64,000 nt of DNA from contig CAVTBT010000005.1 in assembly GCA_963733065.1 (NCBI GenBank), forward strand, positions 620,001 through 684,000. Reading direction: 5' to 3'. Source of the DNA: CAVTBT01 sp963733065 (GTDB lineage: Bacteria; Actinomycetota; Thermoleophilia; Gaiellales; Gaiellaceae). Below the pieces are notes generated by a model. The model was given only the letters and a program-made list of their open reading frames with translations, was not told the origin of the DNA and ran no database searches. Position numbers and translations under genes: made by a program. Shown here one piece after another: positions 8,769-17,595 of the stretch; the first letter of the stretch is position 1; each line of letters opens with the position of its first letter.

Positions 8769-10112
8769 ATGGCAGTCGTGGAGTCGAACGCGGAGCTCGG
8801 GCGCAGGATCGTCGCCGAGGATCGCGACTACGTCATCCACTCCTGGTCCGTGCAGTCGGCGTTCCAGCCGCTGCCGGTCGCCGGCGCTGAGGGCCGCTAC
8901 TTCTGGGACTACGAGGGCAAGCGCTACCTCGATTTCGCCTCGCAGCTCGTCAACGTGTCGATCGGCCACCAGCATCCGCGTCTGGTCGCGGCGATCAAGG
9001 AGCAGGCCGACCGGCTGTGCACGATCGGGCCGCCGATGGCGAACGACAAGCGCTCGGAGCTCGCCCGGCTGCTGGCGGAGGTGACGCCGGGAGACCTGCG
9101 CTACACGTTCTTCACCAACGGGGGCGCCGAGGCGAACGAGAACGCCGTCAAGCTCGCGCGCTGGGCGACGGGCCGCCACAAGGTGATCGCGCGCTACCGC
9201 TCCTACCACGGGGCGACCGCCGGCGCCATCACGCTCACGGGCGACCCGCGTCGCTGGCACGCCGAGCCGGGGCTCCCCGGGGTCGTCCGCATGCTCGACC
9301 CGTACACGTATCGCTGCCCGGCGGGCCATCCCGATCCCTGCCCGGTCTGCACCGGCGCGCCGCACCTCGAGGAGCTCCTCCAGTACGAGAACCCGGAGAC
9401 CGTTGCGGCGGTGATCCTCGAGACGGTCACCGGGACGAACGGCCTCATCCCGCCGCCGCCCGGCTACCTGCAGGCGATTCGCGAGGTGTGCGACCGGCAC
9501 GGGATCGTCCTCATCACCGACGAGGTGATGGCCGGCTTCGGCCGCACCGGGCGCTGGTTCGCCGTCGATCACTGGGACGTCGTGCCCGACATCATCACGA
9601 CCGCCAAGGGCATCAACTCGGGCTACGTCCCGCTCGGAGCGATGACGGTGCGGCCGTGGCTCTACGAGCGGATCGAGGACCGGCTCTTCGCCGGCGGTCT
9701 CACCTACAGCGGCCATCCGCTCGCGTGCGCGGTCGCCGTCGCTTCGATCGAGGCCTTCCGCGAGGAGGGCATCGTCGAGAACGCCGCCGACCACGGCTCG
9801 TACCTCGCCGACGAGCTGCCACGGCTGCAGGAGCGCCATCCGTCCGTCGGCGACGTCCGCGGGCTCGGGCTGTTCTGGGGGCTGGAGCTCGTGAAGGACC
9901 GCGGCACCCGCGAGCCGCTCGTCCCGTTCAACACGCAGGGCGAGCCGATCCAGCGGTTGACGAAGGCGGCCATGGAGCGCGGGCTCTACCTCTTCGTGCA
10001 CTGGAACGTCGTCGTGATCTGCCCTCCGCTGACGATCACCCGTGAGGAGCTCGACGAGGGCCTCGCGGTGCTCGACGAGGTGCTGGCAATCGCGGACGAG
10101 TACGCAGCCTGA
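8769..10112 (+). CDS. Class III (omega-type) aminotransferase, PLP-dependent
   Basis: A 447-residue fold-type I aminotransferase. The PLP-binding Lys is in TTAKGINSGYVPLGA, the cofactor Asp in VLITDEVMAGFGRTG, and the phosphate-binding stretch in FTNGGAEANENA. A Cys-bearing insert (YRCPAGHPDPCPVC) is seen in taurine- and beta-alanine-type relatives. The likely reaction moves an amino group from an omega-amino acid (taurine, beta-alanine, GABA or 3-aminoisobutyrate) to pyruvate or 2-oxoglutarate, giving a semialdehyde that mmsA could oxidise. ATG 8769 has AAGGAGG before it. It follows the ABC ATPase by 33 nt. The exact substrate is not determinable here. Confidence 0.88.
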   Translation: MAVVESNAELGRRIVAEDRDYVIHSWSVQSAFQPLPVAGAEGRYFWDYEGKRYLDFASQLVNVSIGHQHPRLVAAIKEQADRLCTIGPPMANDKRSELARLLAEVTPGDLRYTFFTNGGAEANENAVKLARWATGRHKVIARYRSYHGATAGAITLTGDPRRWHAEPGLPGVVRMLDPYTYRCPAGHPDPCPVCTGAPHLEELLQYENPETVAAVILETVTGTNGLIPPPPGYLQAIREVCDRHGIVLITDEVMAGFGRTGRWFAVDHWDVVPDIITTAKGINSGYVPLGAMTVRPWLYERIEDRLFAGGLTYSGHPLACAVAVASIEAFREEGIVENAADHGSYLADELPRLQERHPSVGDVRGLGLFWGLELVKDRGTREPLVPFNTQGEPIQRLTKAAMERGLYLFVHWNVVVICPPLTITREELDEGLAVLDEVLAIADEYAA

Positions 10113-10119
10113 GGCGGCG

Positions 10120-10488
10120 GTGCGGCGTCTGGCTCTCGCACTCCTCCTTGCGGCCACCGGCGCAGGTGCCGCAGCCGCTGCTCCGAGTGCCACGCCCGCT
10201 CCGCAGGCCGTGACGCTCCAGCACCACGGGCGGGCGTTCGAGCTGGGCGTCGGCCGCTCCGTCTCAGTGCGGCTGCCGAGCCGGCGCCGGTTGTGGTCGC
10301 AGCCGCGCGCGGCAGGCCCGGGGAAGGTGGCGATCAGCCCGGTGAACTACTTCCGCGACCCCGGCTTCGTCGAGTGGCGCGTCACCGCGCGGGCGCCCGG
10401 ACGGGTGACGCTCAGCTCGCTCGGGCGGTGCGCCGAGTGCACACCGCGCGTGCGCGGCTTCCGCGTCACGCTCGTCCTGGGCGGTTAG
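10120..10488 (+). CDS. Small secreted hypothetical protein
   Basis: A 122-residue protein starting at GTG 10120, seven bases after the aminotransferase stop. Residues 1-22 form an Ala/Leu-rich signal peptide (LALALLLAATGAGAAAAA). The mature part contains VTLQHHGRAFELGVGRSVSV and a CAEC motif near the C-terminus, and looks like a single beta-sandwich domain. The family is not recognised. It converges with the ferritin-like gene three bases away. Confidence 0.65.
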   Translation: MRRLALALLLAATGAGAAAAAPSATPAPQAVTLQHHGRAFELGVGRSVSVRLPSRRRLWSQPRAAGPGKVAISPVNYFRDPGFVEWRVTARAPGRVTLSSLGRCAECTPRVRGFRVTLVLGG

Positions 10489-10491
10489 CTC

Positions 10492-11080
10492 TTAGGCGAG
10501 GAACGGCCGGACCGCGGCGGTCGCCTGGGCGGCGGTCAGCACCTTGGGCAGTGCCGGCGCCGGCTGGATCGTCCCACCCGCGGCGATGTTGGACAGGATC
10601 GCGAGGTGTCGCGACTCGTTCGCGCCGATCTGCGCGGCAACGCCTTTCAGCTCGTTCGAGCGCAGTGCCGTGACGGCGCCCATGTACGCGCCGACGAACG
10701 CGGTCTCGAGCGCCATGCCGAGCTTGCCGATCGCCCGCGCCGAGGCGAACGAGCCGTTCGGGTAGCGGAAGCGGAGACCCTTCGGCGCTCCCTTGCCGAG
10801 GACGCCGGCGAGCGCCGCGTAGTGCGCCTGCTCGTTGCCGAGCGCGGAGCCCATGTAGCCGAGCTCGTCGCCGGAGAGCCGCTTCGAGGCGATGGAGCGC
10901 TTGTAGAAGTCGATGGCGAGCAGCTCTGCCGTCGCCGGCCAGCTTGGCGATGTCGGTGTCCGCGGCCGGCGCGGCGAGCGCGGTGCCCTCGGCGAGGCCG
11001 AGGAGCGCGCCGCCGGCGACGAGCGCGAGGCCGCCGCGGGCGCCGCGGGCGAGGAACGCTGCGCGGGTCGTGTCGGTCAT
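10492..11080 (-). CDS. Exported ferritin-like domain protein, frameshifted as assembled
   Basis: A ferritin-like four-helix protein of about 195 residues once one extra base is removed. The ATG at 11080 (AAGGGAG upstream) opens an exported leader (RGGLALVAGGALLGLAEG). The frame then breaks near 10935-10940. Deleting one C there gives AKLAATAELLAIDFYKRSIA, the expected first helix, and the downstream frame continues GSALGNEQAHYAALAGVLG to the stop. Glu and His in GNEQAHY and ANESRHLAIL match ferritin-like metal ligands. The length after repair is an exact multiple of three. A sequencing insertion is more likely than decay, since both halves look well conserved. Confidence 0.75.
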
Positions 11081-11103
11081 CGTCGTCTCCCTTCCGGGCG
11101 GGT

Positions 11104-11121
11104 CTGCGAGGAACCTCGCAG
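11104..11121. repeat. Perfect 8-bp inverted repeat upstream of the ferritin-like gene
   Basis: CTGCGAGG and CCTCGCAG separated by AA, centred about 32 bp before the ferritin-like start. The 2-bp spacer is too short for a good RNA hairpin, so a dimeric-regulator operator is a possibility. No regulator is encoded next to it. Confidence 0.4.
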
Positions 11122-11166
11122 CTGGACGACGGGTATTCGGCCGGGGCGCGTCGGCGGTTCGGCGCG

Positions 11167-11943
11167 CTAGCCGAGGAAGCGCGCGACGGCCGCCGCGGTC
11201 TCGTCGAAGGCGTCCCAGAGCACGGTGTGGCCGCCGTCGACGGTCACGACCTCGAGCCCGTCGCCGGCCGCCTCCCGGTGCGAGTCCAGCAGGTGGTCGT
11301 AGGGAAGGTACGAGTCGCGGCCGAGCAGGAGCAGGGTCGGCGCCGTGACGTCGCCGAACGCCGGCGGGCGGCGGCTCATTTCGCTGTATGCGGTGACGAC
11401 GGCTGCCTGGCAGTAGCGGTAGCGCCAGCGGCCGTCGTCGGTCTCGACGAGGTGCACCGCCAGCTCGCGCTCGAGCGTCTCACTGCTCGCGCCGGGGCCG
11501 AGGCGGCTCTCCTCGAAGCGCCGCTCGATGCCTTCCTCGAACGAGGCGTAGGAGCGGTCGTTCCTGGCGTTCTCCGCGGCGAAGAGCGCAACGTGCGGCG
11601 GCAACAGGATCGCCGGGTCGACGAGCACGAGCCGATCGACGAGCCCGGGCTCGCGCGCTGCAAGCTCGAAGGCGAGCCGGGCGCCGAACGAGTGTCCGAG
11701 CCAGGTCGCAGGCCCGGCCCCGAACGTCTCGAGCAGCGCGTCCACGTGCGTGCCGACGTCCCACGGCGGCTCCCACGACGAGTCGCCGTGCCCGAGCAGG
11801 TCGGGGGCGAGCACCCTGAAGCGGCCGTCCAGTGATGCGGCCAGCGGCGCGAAGTGTCGTCCGTGCGAGGTGACGCCGTGCAGGCAGACGAGCCTCGGCG
11901 CGCCCTCGTCGCCCCAGGCGTGGACGGCGAGTCGCTGCGTCAC
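11167..11943 (-). CDS. Alpha/beta hydrolase
   Basis: A 258-residue alpha/beta-hydrolase-fold protein. The oxyanion region is LVCLHGVTSHGRHF, the nucleophile elbow GHSFGAR, an acid is likely in LLLLGRDSYLP, and the catalytic His in VDGGHTVLWD near the end. A cap region lies between. GTG 11943 overlaps the peroxiredoxin stop in GTGA, so the two are co-translated. The substrate is unknown; the fold covers esterases, lyases and haloperoxidase-like enzymes. Confidence 0.85.
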   Translation of the reverse strand: MTQRLAVHAWGDEGAPRLVCLHGVTSHGRHFAPLAASLDGRFRVLAPDLLGHGDSSWEPPWDVGTHVDALLETFGAGPATWLGHSFGARLAFELAAREPGLVDRLVLVDPAILLPPHVALFAAENARNDRSYASFEEGIERRFEESRLGPGASSETLERELAVHLVETDDGRWRYRYCQAAVVTAYSEMSRRPPAFGDVTAPTLLLLGRDSYLPYDHLLDSHREAAGDGLEVVTVDGGHTVLWDAFDETAAAVARFLG

Positions 11944-12401
11944 CCGGCGACGGCGTCCAGCGGGCCGCTCACGATCTCGTCCCGGCGCGTGTGCTCGTCG
12001 TGCACCAGCGCCCAGATCACCGTGCCGGTCTTGTCGATGAGGAACGTGCCGCGGACGGCCACGCCCTTCTCGTCGTGGAACACGCCGTACGCCTTCGCGG
12101 CCTTGCCGTGCGGCCAGAAGTCCGAGGCGAAGGTGTACTCGGCTCCCAGCTGCGCGCGCCAGGCCTGGCGCGCCGCCGACGTGTCGCACGACACGAACAC
12201 GACGTCGGTCTCGGCGTTCCGGAACGACTCGAGGTTCTCCTGGAGGTCGCGCGCCTCGAGCTCGCAGAGCGGCGTGAACGCGAACGGATGGAAGACGAGC
12301 AGGACATTGCGGCGGCCGGCGTAGTCCGACAGCCTGACGCGCTCTTCGGGCGACACTTCCAGGTCGAACTCAGGCGCCCTGTCCCCCGTCCTGATCGCCA
12401 C
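11940..12401 (-). CDS. Peroxiredoxin, AhpE/BCP-like
   Basis: A 153-residue thioredoxin-fold peroxidase. The peroxidatic Cys sits in FHPFAFTPLCELE, with the Pro-x3-Thr-x2-Cys pattern of peroxiredoxins. A second Cys in FVSCDTS is at a place seen in AhpE/BCP relatives. It reduces peroxides using an external thiol donor. GTG 12401 is preceded by GGAGGAG; the start lies inside the 3' end of rarA (32-nt overlap). It is followed by the coupled alpha/beta hydrolase. Confidence 0.9.
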   Translation of the reverse strand: MAIRTGDRAPEFDLEVSPEERVRLSDYAGRRNVLLVFHPFAFTPLCELEARDLQENLESFRNAETDVVFVSCDTSAARQAWRAQLGAEYTFASDFWPHGKAAKAYGVFHDEKGVAVRGTFLIDKTGTVIWALVHDEHTRRDEIVSGPLDAVAG

Positions 12402-13656
12402 CCCCGCTCTCCTCCCCGTTGCCGGACGGCCGATAGTACCGCCGGCCCTTGAGCTCGTCCGGGAGGTGGTCGACCTCGAAGCCCTTCGGATCGTCGTGCG
12501 GGTAGATGTAGCCCTCGCCGTGTCCGAGGGCGGCGGCGCTGCGGTAGTGCGCATCGCGCAGCATCGCCGGGGGGCGGGCGTTGCCGTGACGGCGCACGTC
12601 TTCCCGGGCCTCCCAGATCGCGAGCGCCGCGGCGTTCGACTTCGGGGCCTGCGCGAGGTAGATCGCGGCCTGCGCGAGATTGAGCTGCGCCTCGGGCAGC
12701 CCGACGTGCTCGACGGCGTGGGCGGCCGCGACCGCCACGAGCAGCGCCCGCGGATCGGCGTTGCCCACGTCCTCGGACGCGAGGATCACCATCCGCCGCG
12801 CGACGAAGCGCGGGTCCTCGCCGGCTTCGAGCATCGCCGCGAGGTAGTAGACCGATGCGTCGGGATCCGAGCCGCGCATCGACTTGATGAAGGCCGAGAC
12901 GAAGTCGTAGTGCTGGTCGCCGCCCTTGTCGTAGCGAAGCGGCCGCTTCCGCGCCGCATCGGCGACGTGGCGCTCCTCGAGCGGTGCTCCCTCGGCCTGC
13001 GCGGTCTGCCACGCGAGCTCGAGGGTGTTGAGCGCGGCTCGCGCGTCGCCGCCCGCGCGGCCGGCGATCGCCGCGGCGACCTCGGGCGTCAGCGGCGCTC
13101 CGATCGCGGCGGCGCCACGCTCGGTGACCACCACCAGCTCCGGCTCGGCGAGCGGCTCGAGCTGGTAGACGGCACAGCGCGAGAGCAGCGCCGAGTTGAC
13201 CTCGAAGTACGGGTTCTCGGTGGTCGCGCCGATCAGGGTTACGAGGCCGTTCTCCACGGCGGGCAACAACGCGTCCTGCTGCGCCTTGTTGAAGCGGTGG
13301 ATCTCGTCGAGGAACAGGATCGTGCGGCGTCCGTTGCCGCCCAGGCGGTCGCGTGCCCGGGCGAGCACGCCCCGCACGTCGTCGACCCTCGCGGACACCG
13401 CCGAGAGCTCCTCGAACTCGGCGCCCGTCGTCTCCGCAACGATGCGCGCCAGTGTCGTCTTGCCGACACCCGGCGGCCCGTAGAGGATCATCGACGGCGG
13501 CCGGTCCTGCTCGATCGCGAGCCGAAGGGCCGAATCGGGGGCGAGCACGTGTTCCTGGCCGACCAGCTCGGCAAGCGTCCGCGGCCGGAGCCGCTGGGCG
13601 AGCGGCGCGGTCTCGGTCTCGCGCTCGTGCGCGGCGTCCGCGAAGAGGTCGCTCAC
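12370..13656 (-). CDS. rarA: Replication-associated recombination protein A (AAA+ ATPase)
   Basis: A 428-residue RarA/MgsA-family clamp-loader-like ATPase acting at stalled replication forks. It begins with APLAQRLRPRTLAELVGQEH, then Walker A GPPGVGKTT, Walker B ILFLDEIHRFNKAQQDALLP, sensor 1 GATTENP, and the family C-terminal SFIKSMRGSDPDASVYYLA. GTG 13656 is used because the conserved N-terminus follows directly. A -10-like CATACT lies 6 nt upstream, on the strand opposite the tdo hexamer, so the two divergent starts are only about 20 nt apart. Confidence 0.95.
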   Translation of the reverse strand: MSDLFADAAHERETETAPLAQRLRPRTLAELVGQEHVLAPDSALRLAIEQDRPPSMILYGPPGVGKTTLARIVAETTGAEFEELSAVSARVDDVRGVLARARDRLGGNGRRTILFLDEIHRFNKAQQDALLPAVENGLVTLIGATTENPYFEVNSALLSRCAVYQLEPLAEPELVVVTERGAAAIGAPLTPEVAAAIAGRAGGDARAALNTLELAWQTAQAEGAPLEERHVADAARKRPLRYDKGGDQHYDFVSAFIKSMRGSDPDASVYYLAAMLEAGEDPRFVARRMVILASEDVGNADPRALLVAVAAAHAVEHVGLPEAQLNLAQAAIYLAQAPKSNAAALAIWEAREDVRRHGNARPPAMLRDAHYRSAAALGHGEGYIYPHDDPKGFEVDHLPDELKGRRYYRPSGNGEESGGGDQDGGQGA

Positions 13657-13663
13657 GTGGAAA

Positions 13664-13670
13664 GTATGCT
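13664..13670. promoter_or_regulatory. Overlapping divergent -10 elements, tdo / rarA
   Basis: Plus-strand TATGCT (13665-13670) is 7 nt before the tdo ATG at 13678. Minus-strand CATACT (13664-13669) is about 7 nt before the rarA GTG at 13656. The gap is too small for a leader, so both transcripts probably begin at or next to the start codon. Confidence 0.5.
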
Positions 13671-13677
13671 CAGGCCG

Positions 13678-14400
13678 ATGGCGAACGACGCCGCAGAGGA
13701 CTTCTCCAAGCCCGTTCTTCCGGGCACGGGGCGCAGCGACTACGAGCGCTACCTGAACACGGACGAGCTGCTCGCGCTCCAGAAGGCGCCGGAGGAGTGG
13801 GTGCATCGCGACGAGCTGCTCTTCCAGACCGTGCACCAGTCCTCGGAGCTGTGGCTCAAGCTCGCCTGGAACGAGGTCGAGACGGCCGCCGGGCTCGTCG
13901 AGGCCGACGACGTGCCGGCGGCGCTGCGGCTCCTGCGGCGGGCGTCGCTCTGCCTGCAGTACACGACGCACCAGCTCGAGATGCTCGAGCAGATGTCGCC
14001 CTGGGAGTACCAGGAGATCAGAAAGGTGCTCGGCCACGGGTCCGGCTTCGACTCCCCTGGATTCCGCGAGATCCGCCGCGTCACACCGCGGCTCGGCGAG
14101 GCGTTCACGAGCCGGGTCGAGCAGTCTGGCCTGTCGGTCAAGGACGTCTACCTCCAGGGTCGCGACCACGAGGCGCTGTACCAGCTCGCCGAGGCACTCG
14201 TCGAGTGGGACGAGCGGGTGACGATGTGGCGCGTCCGGCACTACAAGGTCGTCGCCCGGATCATCGGCGACCACGTCGTCGGCACCCAGGGCACCCCGGT
14301 CGAGGTGCTCGGCCGACTGATCCACAAGGTGTTCTTCCCGGAGCTCTGGGAGGTCCGGAACGAGTTGACCGCGATCGCCGGCACCTCGCCGCCGGCGTGA
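13678..14400 (+). CDS. kynA: Tryptophan 2,3-dioxygenase family protein
   Basis: A 240-residue haem dioxygenase-like protein. Known family features are visible: VHQSSELWLKLAWNEVE (active-site His), HQLEMLEQMSPWEY, GHGSGFDSPGFREI, and WRVRHYKVVARIIG, whose His is the expected axial haem ligand. The glycine loop that is GTGGTSG in classic enzymes reads GTQGTPVEVLG, so substrate preference could differ. The enzyme would open the indole ring of tryptophan to N-formylkynurenine. ATG 13678 is preferred over ATG 13666 because the -10-like TATGCT (13665-13670) covers the latter. It is first in a tight operon with M20, pabB and pabC. Confidence 0.85.
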   Translation: MANDAAEDFSKPVLPGTGRSDYERYLNTDELLALQKAPEEWVHRDELLFQTVHQSSELWLKLAWNEVETAAGLVEADDVPAALRLLRRASLCLQYTTHQLEMLEQMSPWEYQEIRKVLGHGSGFDSPGFREIRRVTPRLGEAFTSRVEQSGLSVKDVYLQGRDHEALYQLAEALVEWDERVTMWRVRHYKVVARIIGDHVVGTQGTPVEVLGRLIHKVFFPELWEVRNELTAIAGTSPPA

Positions 14401-15686
14401 CGCTCCGCGAGGAGGTCACCGGGCTCCTCCAGGCGCTCATCCGGCTCGACACCGTCAATCCGCCGGGGAACGAGACCCGCGTCGCCGAGCTCCTGCGCGA
14501 GTACCTGGCGCGGAGCGGCGTCGAGGCGACGCTGCTCGGCCGCGTCCCGGAGCGCATGAATCTCGTCGCGCGTCTGCCCGGCGGCGACGGCCCGACGCTG
14601 GCGTTCATCTGCCACACCGACACCGTGCTCGCGGATCCGTCCGAGTGGCAACGCGGCCCGTGGTCGGGCGACCTCGTGGACGGCGAGATCTGGGGGCGCG
14701 GCGCGCTCGACATGAAAGGGCAGGTCGCCGCGAGCGCGGTGGCGTTCGCCTCGCTCGCACGCGAGGGCTTCCGCCCCGCGGGCGACCTCGTGTTCGCGGC
14801 GACGGCCGATGAGGAGGTCGGCACGACGTACGGGCTCGAGTGGCTCGTGCACGAGCACCCGGACACCGTGCGCGCCGACTTCTCGCTCAACGAGGGCGGA
14901 GGCGACCGCGTCGTGTTCGCCGACCGGGTCTTCTACCTCTGCTCGACGGCCGAGAAGATGACCGCGCCGTTCCTGCTTCGCGTGCACGGCCGCAGCGGCC
15001 ACGCGTCGACGCCCGCCATCGCCGACAACGCGCTCGTCAAGGCGGCGCGGCTCGTCGAGGTGCTCGGCGCCTACCGGCCGCCGCGCGAGCTGATCCCGGA
15101 GGTCGCTGCGCTGCTCGAGGCCGTCCTCGGCGCAGCCCCGGCCGCACCGGAGGCCCTGGAGCGGGCCCGCGAGCTGCATCCGCTTGCAGGCGAGCTGGTC
15201 GAGCCGCTCCTGTCCCTGACGCTCTCGCCGACGATGGCGCACGCCTCCGAGAAGCGGAACGTCATCCCTGCGGTCTGCGAGATCACGGTCGACTGTCGCC
15301 TGCTGCCCGGACACACGCCCGAGACCGCCGAGCCGCTGATTCGCGACGTGCTCGGGCCGGGCGACTACGACCTCGAATGGATCGAGCGCTGGGGCGGCAC
15401 CCGTTCGCCGATGGCCTCGCCGCTCTGGACGGCGATCGACGGCTTCGTCGGCGAGTTCGAGCCCGGCGCGCGACTCGCGCCGATCTGCTCCGCGGGATTT
15501 ACCGACAGCCACTGGCTGCGGGACGCGTTCGGCACTGTTGCCTACGGCTTCTTCCCGGCACGCGCCATGGAGGCGGAGGTAGCGGCGCGGTTGATCCACT
15601 CCGCGGACGAGCGCGTACCCGTCGACGACGTCGAGCTCGGCGTGACGTTCCTGCGCCACGCCGCGCGTTCGCTGCTCGCCGCTTGA
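14397..15686 (+). CDS. M20-family metallopeptidase / deacylase
   Basis: A 429-residue zinc hydrolase of the ArgE/DapE/CPG2 clan. FICHTDTV carries the first metal His and the Asp, GRGALDMKGQ the bridging Asp, and AATADEEVGT the catalytic Glu pair. The dimerisation domain contains VHGRSGHAST. The substrate is probably an N-acyl amino acid or dipeptide. GTG 14397 overlaps the tdo stop (GTGA), so it is co-translated with the dioxygenase. It could remove a formyl or acyl group in tryptophan breakdown, but nothing in the sequence proves this. Confidence 0.87.
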   Translation: MTLREEVTGLLQALIRLDTVNPPGNETRVAELLREYLARSGVEATLLGRVPERMNLVARLPGGDGPTLAFICHTDTVLADPSEWQRGPWSGDLVDGEIWGRGALDMKGQVAASAVAFASLAREGFRPAGDLVFAATADEEVGTTYGLEWLVHEHPDTVRADFSLNEGGGDRVVFADRVFYLCSTAEKMTAPFLLRVHGRSGHASTPAIADNALVKAARLVEVLGAYRPPRELIPEVAALLEAVLGAAPAAPEALERARELHPLAGELVEPLLSLTLSPTMAHASEKRNVIPAVCEITVDCRLLPGHTPETAEPLIRDVLGPGDYDLEWIERWGGTRSPMASPLWTAIDGFVGEFEPGARLAPICSAGFTDSHWLRDAFGTVAYGFFPARAMEAEVAARLIHSADERVPVDDVELGVTFLRHAARSLLAA

Positions 15687-16756
15687 TGCTCGAGCTTCGT
15701 TCCGCGGCGGGCGCTTTCGCGGAGCTCGAGGACTGGCTCCGGGACCGCGGCTTCTTCCGTCCGGGCGGCGAGGAGCTGCACGCCGATCTTTTTCTCGGCT
15801 ACGGCCTCTCGGAGCGGCTTCGGCGCGACTCGACACCACCGCCGCCAGAGCCCTGTCCGCGGCTGCCGCTCCTCGCCTGCGTCGTCCGCCACGCGCGGTA
15901 TGTTGACGAATATGACAACGGTGGCGCGTCGTATCGCATCGGTGAGTGGGAGCCCACGTGGACGACGGCCGAGCACGCGGCCGCCGTGGGCGCCGTGCGC
16001 GACGCCATCGCCCGTGGTGACGTCTACCAGGTCAATCTCGTCCAGCATCTCTCGGCGCCGTTCGCGGGCTCCCCGAGCGCGCTCGCCGCCTCCCTGCGAC
16101 CGCTCGTGACCGACAATCGAGAGCCTCTGCACGGCGACGGCTGGGCGATCGTCAGCGCTTCACCGGAGCTCTTCCTCGCACGCCGGGGCCGGCGAGTCTG
16201 GACGTGTCCGATCAAGGGCACGCGGCCGGTGGGCGGCGCGGCCGAGCTCCGGCAGTCCCCGAAGGACGCCGCCGAGCACCTGATGATCGTCGACCTGGAG
16301 CGAAACGACCTCTCGCGTGTCTGCGAGCCGGGCACGGTCGGCTGGCCCGAGCTGCAGAGGGCCAGGCGGCTGGCCGGCGTCGAGCACCTCGTATCGCGGG
16401 TCGAGGGCAGGCTGCGTGCCGAGGTGGGGCTGGCTGACCTCCTGGAGGCCATGTTCCCGGGCGGATCGGTGACCGGGGCGCCAAAGATCGCGGCGATCGA
16501 TCACATCGCTGCGCTCGAGCCGGTGGGCCGCGGCGCGTCGATGGGCGCACTGGGACGCGTCTGGGGGAACGGCGACGTCGACCTCGCCCTCACCATCAGG
16601 ACGTTCGCGATCGCCGAGGACCGCATCCACCTTTGGGTGGGTGGCGGCGTCGTGTGGGACTCCGACCCGGCCGACGAGATCGAGGAGTCGCTGACGAAGG
16701 CGCGGCCGTTGCTCGAGGCGATCGGCGCTCCGCTCGCCGCGGGAGCCGCAAGGTGA
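15686..16756 (+). CDS. pabB: Aminodeoxychorismate synthase component I
   Basis: A 356-residue chorismate-utilising enzyme that makes 4-amino-4-deoxychorismate for folate. Signature blocks are VYQVNLVQ, CPIKGTRPVGG, HLMIVDLERNDLSRVC, MFPGGSVTGAPK and VWGNGDVDLALTIRTF. The protein is short because the N-terminal tryptophan-site domain is reduced. ATG 15686 shares a base with the M20 stop (TGATG). pabC follows with a 4-nt overlap. No glutamine amidotransferase (pabA) is in the window, so that subunit must be elsewhere. Confidence 0.92.
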   Translation: MLELRSAAGAFAELEDWLRDRGFFRPGGEELHADLFLGYGLSERLRRDSTPPPPEPCPRLPLLACVVRHARYVDEYDNGGASYRIGEWEPTWTTAEHAAAVGAVRDAIARGDVYQVNLVQHLSAPFAGSPSALAASLRPLVTDNREPLHGDGWAIVSASPELFLARRGRRVWTCPIKGTRPVGGAAELRQSPKDAAEHLMIVDLERNDLSRVCEPGTVGWPELQRARRLAGVEHLVSRVEGRLRAEVGLADLLEAMFPGGSVTGAPKIAAIDHIAALEPVGRGASMGALGRVWGNGDVDLALTIRTFAIAEDRIHLWVGGGVVWDSDPADEIEESLTKARPLLEAIGAPLAAGAAR

Positions 16757-17595
16757 CTCCGCTCGCGCTGGCCGTGAGCGGCCGGGGTCTCGTCGACCCT
16801 GCCGAACCCGTCCTCCGCGCGGACGACGAGGCCCTGCTGCGTGGCCGAGCGGCCTTCGAGACGCTCCGCGTCTACGGGGGACGACCCTTCCGCCTCCGGC
16901 CCCACCTCGAGCGACTCGCCGGCTCGTCGGCCGCCATCGGGCTGCCCTCGATCGACGGCGGCGAGCTCTCCGAGCTCGCCCGGCTCGCGCTCGGCGCGGC
17001 CGGGGTCGGGGACGCGGTGCTCCGGCTGGTGGCGACCCCCGGGCCGGCCGGTGGGGCACCGGTCGCCTTCGCGCTGGTGACGCCCCTGCCGGGACACCTC
17101 GAACCGCTGCGGACGCGCGGCCTGCGGGTCGTGACGCTGCTCGGCTTCCGCGCCGAAGCCCCATGGCTCCTACCCGGTGTGAAGTCGACGAGCTACGCGG
17201 TCAACATGGCGGCCGAGGCGGAGGCGATGCGCCGCGGCGCGGACGATGCGGTCTTCGTGGATCCGGCGGGCATCGTGCTCGAAGGACCGGTGACGAACGT
17301 CTGGTGGCGGCGCGGTGAGCGTCTCTTCACGCCGTCCCTGGACCTCGGCATCCTCGCCGGTGTCACGCGCGCGACGGTCTCGGAGCTGGCGCGCGGCCGC
17401 TGGGAGGTTGTCGAGGGCTCGTTCGGCATCGACGACCTCCGCACGTCCGACGAGGCGTTCACGTCGTCGTCGGTTCGCGAGCTGATGCCGATCGCGGAGG
17501 TCGACGGTGCCGCGCTACCGCTCGGGCCGGTCGCCGGAGAGCTCCAGGCCGCGCTCCGCCGTGCCGCTGCCGTCGACGACGACGTGAGCGGCTGA
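16753..17595 (+). CDS. pabC: Aminodeoxychorismate lyase / class IV aminotransferase
   Basis: A 280-residue fold-type IV PLP enzyme that releases pyruvate from aminodeoxychorismate to give p-aminobenzoate. The PLP Lys is in LLPGVKSTSYAVNMAAEAEA; GIVLEGPVTNVWW and LGILAGVTRATV are the phosphate-binding parts. GTG 16753 overlaps the pabB stop, and together they supply pABA for folate. The last 81 bases overlap the convergent uridine-kinase-like gene, so the C-terminal tail is coded on both strands. A branched-chain aminotransferase role is less likely given pabB next door. Confidence 0.88.
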   Translation: MTPLALAVSGRGLVDPAEPVLRADDEALLRGRAAFETLRVYGGRPFRLRPHLERLAGSSAAIGLPSIDGGELSELARLALGAAGVGDAVLRLVATPGPAGGAPVAFALVTPLPGHLEPLRTRGLRVVTLLGFRAEAPWLLPGVKSTSYAVNMAAEAEAMRRGADDAVFVDPAGIVLEGPVTNVWWRRGERLFTPSLDLGILAGVTRATVSELARGRWEVVEGSFGIDDLRTSDEAFTSSSVRELMPIAEVDGAALPLGPVAGELQAALRRAAAVDDDVSG

